The notes under the pieces: model-generated
Database searches by the model: none
Told to the model about the DNA's origin: nothing
Seen by the model: only the letters and a program-made list of their open reading frames with translations
Shown: one piece after another, positions 1-4,463 of the stretch
How the letters are laid out: the number at the start of each line of letters is the position of its first letter
Numbering within the stretch: position 1 is the stretch's first letter
Translations under genes and position numbers: made by a program
Assembly: GCA_019241495.1 (NCBI GenBank)
Contig: JAFAWZ010000013.1
Span: 1-5,130, forward strand
Direction of reading: 5' to 3'
Length of the DNA stretch: 5,130 nt
Origin: Acidimicrobiales bacterium
GTDB lineage: Bacteria; Actinomycetota; Acidimicrobiia; Acidimicrobiales; Palsa-688

Positions 1-1
1 G

Positions 2-199
2 CGGGCGGCCGCGGCGGACGAGACCGTCCGACTGGTGCCGCCGCTCCAGCTCTCCTTGGAGCAGGCCCTGGAGTTCATCCGGGAGGACGAGTGCGTGGAG
101 GTCACCCCCTCGGTCGTCCGGCTGCGCAAGGTCGTCCTCGACCAGTCGGAACGGGCCCGCCGGCGCTCGGCCAACCGGCCGCCCCGGGCCAACACTTAG
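2..199 (+). CDS. typA: Translational GTPase TypA/BipA, C-terminal end (partial)
   Basis: Ribosome-associated GTPase of the EF-G-like translation factor family, acting in the cytoplasm on the 70S ribosome or during ribosome assembly, often under stress. Only the last 65 residues are present; the reading frame starts at base 2 and ends at TAG 197-199. The visible segment begins RAAAADETVRLVPPLQ and continues with LEQALEFI, DECVEVTP and VRLRKVVLD. These match the TypA-specific C-terminal domain, where a loop of the form MRA-x-DE is followed by LEQALEFI-x-DDE-VEVTP and a basic tail. The GTPase G-domain and EF-G-like domains lie upstream of the window. The tail is Arg-rich (RARRRSANRPPRANT), as in actinobacterial TypA. 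A 55-bp gap with no visible hairpin separates it from the next gene, so read-through into the operon cannot be excluded. Family assignment is firm; truncation is only the window edge. Confidence 0.95.
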   Translation, partial: RAAAADETVRLVPPLQLSLEQALEFIREDECVEVTPSVVRLRKVVLDQSERARRRSANRPPRANT

Positions 200-254
200 C
201 TTCCCCGCAACCCTTAACGTCCCGGAAACAGAGCCTCTGCCATACTGACCCTCG
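200..254 (+). promoter_or_regulatory. Intergenic gap, inferred promoter region of the ATP-grasp operon
   Basis: This 55-bp gap between typA and the ATP-grasp gene has no Shine-Dalgarno-like purine run in front of the ATG at 255; the last bases read ACTGACCCTCG. Two weak -10-like hexamers are visible: TAACGT at 215-220, which fits the TANNNT pattern and would give a short leader of about 25-30 nt, and CATACT at 241-246, which would start transcription almost at the ATG (leaderless). Neither has a convincing -35 element at normal spacing. No terminator hairpin for typA is seen. That a promoter exists here is inferred from the gap and the change in function, not shown by the sequence. Confidence 0.3.
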
Positions 255-1886
255 ATGGGGGATCTCTTCGAGGGATACACCCTGGCCCGGCCCTACGGTC
301 GTCCGGCATGGGACGAGATGTTCGAGGCGGAAGGAATACCCCGGGCGGCCACCCAGATGCTGCACGACGCTCTGCAGGCGCTGCCGCCTGACGAATTCGA
401 GGCGCGCTGCGCCGCCCGGGACCGCAGCTTCACCGATCGGGGCATCACCTTCCAGCTGTCTGGCGAGGAACGCCCATTTCCTCTCGATCTCATCCCGAGG
501 ATCATCTCTGCCAACGAGTGGGCGCTGGTGGCGGCCGGTGTCGCTCAGCGAGTAAGGGCCCTCGAAGCTCTCTTGAGCGACCTGTACGGCCCGGGCCGGA
601 TCCTGGAGGACCGTGTCCTCCCCCGCCGTCTGGTCACGTCCTCGGCCCACTTCCATCGGGCCGCGTGGGGCATCGAACCTCCGAACGGGGTCCGCGTCCA
701 TGTGGCAGGTATCGACGTGGTGCGCGGCGGTGACGGACGGTTCTACGTCCTGGAGGACAACATCCGCTGCCCCTCGGGGGTTTCGTACGTAATAGAGAAC
801 CGCCGGATGATGGCTCGTATCTTTCCCGAGTTGTTCGCCAGCCACCGGGTGGAATCGGTGCAGGGATACCCGGCCAAGTTGCTCGAGGCCCTCCGCGCCT
901 CCGCTCCCTCCGCTGTGGCGGATCCCACGGTGGTGGTCATGACCCCCGGGGTGTACAACAGCGCCTTCTTCGAGCACTCGTTCCTGGCCCGCCAGATGGG
1001 AGTGGAGCTGGTTGAAGGGCGCGACCTGGTGTGCCGGTCGGGTCGGGTGTACATGCGCACCGTCGACGGGGAGGAGCGTGTCGACGTCATCTACCGCCGG
1101 GTCGACGACGACTTCCTCGACCCGTTGCACTTCCGCTCCGACTCGATCGTCGGCTGTCCGGGGGTCGTCAACGCGGCTCGAGCCGGCAACGTGACCATCG
1201 CCAACGCGGTGGGCAACGGCGTGGCCGACGACAAGCTCACCTACACCTATATGCCGGACATCATCCGGTACTACCTGAACGAGGAACCTCTGCTGCCGAA
1301 CGTCGCGACGTACCGGCTGGAGGACCCCGACCAGCTGGCCCACGTCCTCGACCATCTCGACGAGCTGGTCCTGAAGCCGGTGGCCGGCTCGGGCGGGTAC
1401 GGCATCCTCATCGGCCCCCAAGCGACCGAGCTCCAGCTGGCCCATGCCCGCCACCAGATCGCCACCGACCCCCGCTCGTGGACGGCCCAGCAGCTGGTGG
1501 CCCTGTCGACGTCGCCTACCCGGGTGGGCGATCGGCTCGCCCCCCGCCACCTCGACCTGCGGCCCTTCGCCATCAACGACGGAAAGGACATCTGGGTGCT
1601 ACCCGGCGGTTTGACGCGCGTCGCCCTCCCCCAAGGGAGCCTGGTGGTCAACTCCAGCCAGGGTGGCGGGTCGAAGGACACCTGGATCACGGTCGGGTCC
1701 GATCCAGCCCCGACGGGGATCCATTTTGCCACCCGTTCCGTCTCCGACGCCGACAGCCCCCCACGCGAGGCGAGCGAGCGGGCAGTGCGGCCCGAGGCGG
1801 GGCCGGCGTGGGACGAACGGGAACGCCATCATCAACAACAGCAACAGCAGCAGCAGCAGCAACAACAGCGAATTCGAGCATGTTGA
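255..1886 (+). CDS. Circularly permuted ATP-grasp protein (COG2308 type) with poly-Q tail
   Basis: Predicted ATP-dependent carboxylate-amine/thiol ligase of the circularly permuted ATP-grasp family (CP_ATPgrasp, formerly DUF404/DUF407); the true substrate is unknown. Family blocks appear in order: LFEGY and AWDEMFE near residues 4-24, FYVLEDNIRCPSGVSYVIEN (163-182), ADDKLTYTYMPDIIRYYL and EEPLLPNV (324-350), VLKPVAGSGGYG (372-383), PRHLDLRPF (430-438), LPGGLTRVALP (449-459) and SSQGGGSKDTW (467-477). The KP-x-x-GSGGYG block is the likely nucleotide-binding glycine loop. ATG 255 is chosen because the family N-terminus starts right after it, although no ribosome binding site precedes it. Homologues usually end soon after QGGGSKDTW. 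Here about 66 more residues follow (478-543), a Pro/Glu/Arg/Ser-rich, probably disordered tail ending in HH, 12 glutamines (527-538) and RIRAC. The stop overlaps the alpha-E start by 7 nt. No signal peptide is visible, so it is probably cytoplasmic. Family call is very secure; function is predicted only. Confidence 0.93.
   Translation: MGDLFEGYTLARPYGRPAWDEMFEAEGIPRAATQMLHDALQALPPDEFEARCAARDRSFTDRGITFQLSGEERPFPLDLIPRIISANEWALVAAGVAQRVRALEALLSDLYGPGRILEDRVLPRRLVTSSAHFHRAAWGIEPPNGVRVHVAGIDVVRGGDGRFYVLEDNIRCPSGVSYVIENRRMMARIFPELFASHRVESVQGYPAKLLEALRASAPSAVADPTVVVMTPGVYNSAFFEHSFLARQMGVELVEGRDLVCRSGRVYMRTVDGEERVDVIYRRVDDDFLDPLHFRSDSIVGCPGVVNAARAGNVTIANAVGNGVADDKLTYTYMPDIIRYYLNEEPLLPNVATYRLEDPDQLAHVLDHLDELVLKPVAGSGGYGILIGPQATELQLAHARHQIATDPRSWTAQQLVALSTSPTRVGDRLAPRHLDLRPFAINDGKDIWVLPGGLTRVALPQGSLVVNSSQGGGSKDTWITVGSDPAPTGIHFATRSVSDADSPPREASERAVRPEAGPAWDERERHHQQQQQQQQQQQQRIRAC
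1833..1868 (+). repeat. CAG/CAA triplet repeat encoding 12 consecutive glutamines
   Basis: Twelve glutamine codons in a row, in the order CAA CAA CAG CAA, five CAG, CAA CAA CAG, preceded by two CAT (His) codons. The uninterrupted core is (CAG)5 at 1845-1859. The tract lies in frame within the ATP-grasp tail and ends 11 nt before the ATG of the alpha-E gene, so it also occupies the place of that gene's ribosome binding region. Length changes by whole repeat units would keep the ATP-grasp frame. The use of both CAG and CAA in a genome that strongly prefers G/C-ending codons is unusual. Confidence 0.95.
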
Positions 1887-2854
1887 GCCGGATAGCCGAG
1901 GGTTTGTTCTGGATCGGCCGCTACATGGAGCGCGCCGAGGACACCGCCCGCATCCTCGACGTGCACATCCACCATCTCCTGGAAGCGCCCGTAACCAGCG
2001 AAGGCCAGCTCTGCCAGTCTCTACTGGCCATCATGGGGGTCGAGATCCGCGACAGCGCGCCCAAAGAGCTGACCGCCCGGCGGGTGACCGAGATCCTCGC
2101 CTTCGACGCCGACAACCCGAGCTCCATCGTGTCGTCATTGTTGGCGGCGCGGGCCAACGCCCGGGGGGTCAGCGAGGCCATCAGCTCGGAGATGTGGGAA
2201 GCGCTCAACGCTACCTACAACGCGCTGCCCGCCCACCTCGAGCTCGGCCGGCGCAACGTCCCCTACGCCTTTTTTCGTTTCGTCCGCGACCGGGCCGCCA
2301 TGGTGGCCGGGCTCAGCGAGTCGAGCATGAGCCGCGACGACGCCTGGCGCTTCTTCGTGCTGGGGCGCAGCCTGGAACGGGTCGACATGCTGACCCGGCT
2401 GCTCTCCTCAGCGGTCGTTGGATCGGACCCGGAGCATGGTCGGGACCGCCAGCCCGATTGGGCCATGCTGCTGCGATCGTTTTCCGCCCACGAGGCGTTC
2501 CTCCGGAGCTACCGTCGCGAGCCGGAACCAGTTACAGCTGTCGAATTCCTCCTCCTGGACCGCCTGTTCCCGCGGTCGGTGTTCTGGGCGCTCTCCACCG
2601 CCGAGGACTGCCTGGCCGAGCTGGATCCCCGTCTGGGCCGGGCCGGAATGCCCGACGAGTCGCGCCGCACACTCGGCCACCTGCGCACCAATCTCGAGTT
2701 CAGGCGAGTGGACGACCTGCTCGAGGACCTGCCGAGCGTGCTGGTGGCCGTCCAGAAGGGTTGCGCGGCGGCCAGTGCGGCGTTGGCCGCCCGTTACTTC
2801 CGCTACACGAACCCGATCGAATGGAGCTCCGAAGTGGTCGGAGTGGAATCTTGA
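1880..2854 (+). CDS. Alpha-E domain protein (COG2307, formerly DUF403)
   Basis: Protein of 324 residues, the usual size for the all-helical alpha-E family, whose biochemical role is unknown; it is nearly always encoded beside the permuted ATP-grasp enzyme and is thought to act with it, as partner or second catalytic component. Visible family blocks: MLSRIAEGLFWIGRYMERAE with following DTAR (1-24), NPSSIVSSLLAARANARG (79-96) continuing into ISSEMWEALN (101-110), WRFFVLGRSLERVDMLTRLL (156-175), and a C-terminal helix ending near AARYF (303-307). No signal peptide or membrane segment is seen. ATG 1880 is favoured because homologues begin with the same MLSRIAE motif; it lies in ATGTTGA, where the upstream TGA (1884-1886) overlaps it. 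There is no clear Shine-Dalgarno, only a CAG/CAA tract ending 11 nt upstream, so termination-reinitiation coupling is likely. The frame stays open far upstream of the ATG without family similarity. Family call is secure; function is unknown. Confidence 0.93.
   Translation: MLSRIAEGLFWIGRYMERAEDTARILDVHIHHLLEAPVTSEGQLCQSLLAIMGVEIRDSAPKELTARRVTEILAFDADNPSSIVSSLLAARANARGVSEAISSEMWEALNATYNALPAHLELGRRNVPYAFFRFVRDRAAMVAGLSESSMSRDDAWRFFVLGRSLERVDMLTRLLSSAVVGSDPEHGRDRQPDWAMLLRSFSAHEAFLRSYRREPEPVTAVEFLLLDRLFPRSVFWALSTAEDCLAELDPRLGRAGMPDESRRTLGHLRTNLEFRRVDDLLEDLPSVLVAVQKGCAAASAALAARYFRYTNPIEWSSEVVGVES
2840..2843 (+). promoter_or_regulatory. Ribosome binding site supporting the TTG start of the transglutaminase gene
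   Basis: GGAG lies 7 nt before TTG 2851, inside the last codons of the alpha-E gene. It supports the non-ATG start, which overlaps the upstream TGA in the four bases TTGA. No ATG or GTG lies nearby in frame that would keep the complete N-terminal domain. Confidence 0.6.
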
Positions 2855-3693
2855 CCTACCGGATCCGGGTCGAGCACGCCAGCCGGTACATCTATGCCCA
2901 CACGGTGCAGTCGTCGTACAACGAGGCTCGGATCAGCCCACTCACGACCCCCTGGCAGCTGGTGCTGGACTCCCGGATCGACGTGAGGCCGGCGGCCAAC
3001 GTCCAGGCCTACGTCGACTACTGGGGCACAGTCGTTCACGCCTTCGATCTACAGCAGCCGCACGAGGAGATGGCGATCACCGCCCGATCGGTCGTGGAGA
3101 CCACCCGTGGACCAATCGTCTCCGGTGATGACGACTGGCTCGATCTGTTGGAAGGACCGGCGGCCGACACCTTCGCCGAATACCTGGCGCCGACGTCACA
3201 GGTCCCGAGCGACGAGCGGCTTCAGGAGATCGGCCTCGGGCTGGCCAGGGGATGCACGCCCTGCGAAGCGGCCAACAACGCGGTCTCCTGGGTGGCCGAG
3301 CAGCTCTCCTATGTGCCTGGCGCGACCGCCGTTCACACCTCGGCGATAGAAGCGTGGGAGGGAGGCGAAGGCGTGTGCCAGGACTTCGCCCACCTCAGCC
3401 TGGCCGTACTGAGAGCCATGGGTATCCCCGCCCGGTACTGCTCGGGATACATGCACCCCGACGGCGAGGCCCACCTCGGGGAGACCACGCGAGGTGAGAG
3501 CCACGCCTGGATCGAGTTCTGGTCGGGGCGCTGGTATCCGGTAGACCCCACCGCGGGGCGCTCGACGAGCGAGCGCCACGTGCTAGTTGCTCGGGGCCGG
3601 GACTACTCGGATGTGCCCCCGATCAAGGGCATCTTCCACGGAGGACCGACCGACCACCTCGAAGTGTCCGTCAGCCTCACCCGCCTCGCCTGA
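2851..3693 (+). CDS. Transglutaminase-like cysteine protein with bacterial N-terminal domain (COG1305)
   Basis: Protein of 280 residues with a papain-like transglutaminase fold. The N-terminal part (about 1-80) matches the bacterial transglutaminase N-domain: TYRIRVEHASRYIYAHTVQS, then SYNEARISPLTTPWQ and DYWGTVVHAFDLQQPHEE. The core (about 130-240) holds a complete catalytic triad: Cys176 in GEGVCQDFAHL, His218 in GESHAWIEFW and Asp232 in WYPVDPTAG. These enzymes cleave or transfer acyl groups at amide bonds; bacterial members include peptidases and peptide-ligating forms, and the substrate here is unknown. No signal peptide or membrane helix is seen, so action in the cytoplasm beside the ATP-grasp and alpha-E products is likely. 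The start is TTG 2851, overlapping the alpha-E stop by 4 nt, with GGAG 7 nt upstream; the N-domain begins immediately after it. It is the last gene of the operon, and its TGA is followed at once by a nested hairpin region. Fold and triad are very secure; physiological role is inferred from context. Confidence 0.93.
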   Translation: MTYRIRVEHASRYIYAHTVQSSYNEARISPLTTPWQLVLDSRIDVRPAANVQAYVDYWGTVVHAFDLQQPHEEMAITARSVVETTRGPIVSGDDDWLDLLEGPAADTFAEYLAPTSQVPSDERLQEIGLGLARGCTPCEAANNAVSWVAEQLSYVPGATAVHTSAIEAWEGGEGVCQDFAHLSLAVLRAMGIPARYCSGYMHPDGEAHLGETTRGESHAWIEFWSGRWYPVDPTAGRSTSERHVLVARGRDYSDVPPIKGIFHGGPTDHLEVSVSLTRLA

Positions 3694-3695
3694 GC

Positions 3696-3807
3696 GCCTG
3701 CGACCGGACTACTTGGACGGAAAGGAGGCGCGGCATCTCACAAGCAGTGTTCTGACACGGCAGTGATGCCGTGGCCTCCTTTTCGTTTACTCAACCCGGT
3801 CGCAGGC
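3696..3807. repeat. Perfect 12-bp inverted repeat enclosing the terminator hairpin
   Basis: The left arm GCCTGCGACCGG (3696-3707) is the exact reverse complement of the right arm CCGGTCGCAGGC (3796-3807). Beyond one C/A mismatch, two more pairs (G3694-C3809, A3693-T3810) extend the stem to the last base of the transglutaminase stop codon. Between this outer stem and the inner hairpin lie two unpaired spacers of 13 nt each (3708-3720 and 3783-3795). The arms are too long and exact to be dismissed easily as chance. They could be a second transcript-end structure, a protein-binding palindrome or the ends of a small palindromic repeat element; the sequence alone does not decide. Confidence 0.8.
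3721..3783. terminator. Long hairpin, probable bidirectional terminator between convergent genes
   Basis: The left arm AAAGGAGGCGCGGCATC (3721-3737) pairs with GATGCCGTGGCCTCCTTT (3765-3782), giving 17 base pairs with one G-U pair and a single bulged G (3773). The inside folds further: GTGT (3747-3750) pairs with ACAC (3755-3758) around the tetraloop TCTG, flanked by two more G-C pairs (3744-3745 with 3760-3761). On the + strand the stem is followed by TTTTCGTTTACT, a modest U-rich tail, suiting termination of the operon mRNA. In the opposite direction the A-rich foot gives only three U residues, so termination of the yqgE mRNA would be weaker. Position between convergent genes fits a shared terminator. 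Confidence 0.75.
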
Positions 3808-3833
3808 ACTGACCCGACCATTGGTGCGGCAGA

Positions 3834-4424
3834 TCAGTTGGAAGTCGGGTCGTCGGGGTAGTAAGCGACGATCCGCAGCTTGCCGGGCTGGCGGCGCAAC
3901 ACCTGCTTCCACAGCTGCTCGGGCTCCTCGGAGAACGGGTCGTCAGGCTCCGCATCGATCACCCACCACGCCCCGGATGAGATCTCCGAGCCCAGCTGGC
4001 CGGGCCCCCACCCGGCGTAGCCGGCGAACACCCGGACCCGGGCGAAGCGCGACGCCAGTACGTCGATGTCCACATCCAGGTCCAAGGTACCCACATCAGG
4101 CATGACCTGCTTCCAGTCCCCTGAGCCGTCATGGTCCGACTCGGGGCCGTTCTGGGCCGCCCGGGCCAGGCAGATCACCGCCTGGTGCTGCACCGGACCA
4201 CCCATGAACACGACGGGCGGAGTGGCGGCCAGCTTCTCCCACTGAGGTAGCGGGGCCCCCACCTCTGTCTCGCTCGGCCGGTTCAGCACCAGTCCCAAGG
4301 CCCCCTCGTCGCTGTAGGCGAGGAGGAGGACGACAGTGCGGTCGAAGTTCGGGTCGGGGAGCAACGGGTTGGCGACGAGAAGCCGGCCCGCCTCGGGGAC
4401 TTGCGTCTCGGGCAGGTCACTCAT
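3834..4424 (-). CDS. yqgE: YqgE/AlgH family protein (UPF0301, DUF179)
   Basis: Protein of 196 residues, the normal length for this small cytoplasmic family. Its molecular function is unsettled: AlgH of Pseudomonas was linked to alginate regulation, but no general activity is established. Family blocks read from the N-terminus: GRLLVANPLLPDPNFDRTVV (13-32), EGALGLVLNRP (40-50), VVFMGGPVQ (71-79), VRVFAGYAGWGPGQL (130-144), GAWWVIDAEPDD, LWKQVLRRQ and a C-terminal YYPDDPTSN. The ATG at 4424-4422 is well supported: GGAGGG lies 6 nt upstream on the minus strand (4436-4431), and the family N-terminal block begins 12 residues in. It is convergent with the transglutaminase gene and divergent from the dehydrogenase gene, with only 39 bp between the two starts. 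The region around residues 92-104 is a polar loop (NGPESDHDGSGDW), where the family commonly varies in length. No functional link to the operon is visible. Confidence 0.95.
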   Translation of the reverse strand: MSDLPETQVPEAGRLLVANPLLPDPNFDRTVVLLLAYSDEGALGLVLNRPSETEVGAPLPQWEKLAATPPVVFMGGPVQHQAVICLARAAQNGPESDHDGSGDWKQVMPDVGTLDLDVDIDVLASRFARVRVFAGYAGWGPGQLGSEISSGAWWVIDAEPDDPFSEEPEQLWKQVLRRQPGKLRIVAYYPDDPTSN

Positions 4425-4463
4425 GTCCGACCCTCCGGTTCCACCGCACTAGCTTGCCAAAGC
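4425..4463. promoter_or_regulatory. 39-bp divergent spacer between yqgE and the dehydrogenase gene
   Basis: Both start codons face outward from this short spacer, so any promoters must overlap or extend into the coding regions. On the minus strand it contains the yqgE ribosome binding site GGAGGG (4436-4431). On the + strand TAGCTT (4450-4455) fits a TANNNT -10 element placed so that transcription would start within a few bases of ATG 4464, consistent with a leaderless dehydrogenase mRNA; no Shine-Dalgarno is present for that gene. No -35 element is convincing on either strand. The promoter calls are inference. Confidence 0.4.
4431..4436 (-). promoter_or_regulatory. Ribosome binding site of yqgE
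   Basis: GGAGGG on the minus strand, 6 nt before the ATG at 4424. It is the clearest Shine-Dalgarno sequence in front of any gene in the window and fixes the yqgE start. Confidence 0.8.

Noticed and set aside
214..246. Classical -35/-10 promoter made of TTAACG (214-219) and CATACT (241-246)
   Set aside because: The gap between the hexamers is 21 bp, longer than normal spacing, and each hexamer matches consensus at only four positions; it is kept only as a general promoter region.
102..1550. Long open frame on the minus strand opposite the ATP-grasp gene (482 codons)
   Set aside because: It is antisense to a clearly conserved protein and to the typA tail; its translation is Arg/Gly/Val/His-rich with no recognisable motif, as expected from the complement of GC-rich codons.
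1833..1868. CAG/CAA run as a CRISPR-like or mobile-element repeat
   Set aside because: It is a simple triplet tract within a coding frame, with no spacers, terminal inverted repeats or target duplications.
1663..2850. Upstream extension of the transglutaminase reading frame through the whole alpha-E gene
   Set aside because: The frame is open only because stops are rare in GC-rich DNA. The translated extension is low-complexity Arg/Pro/Gly sequence, and the family N-terminus begins at TTG 2851 with a ribosome binding site.
3721..3729. AAAGGAGGC as a strong ribosome binding site for a hidden small gene
   Set aside because: No ATG, GTG or TTG lies 5-12 nt downstream; the sequence is the left arm of the terminator stem and pairs with the CCTCCTTT at its right foot.
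3763..3861. Small open frame of 32 codons starting at GTG 3763
   Set aside because: It starts inside the hairpin, lacks a properly spaced ribosome binding site, runs antisense into the 3' end of yqgE and resembles nothing recognisable.
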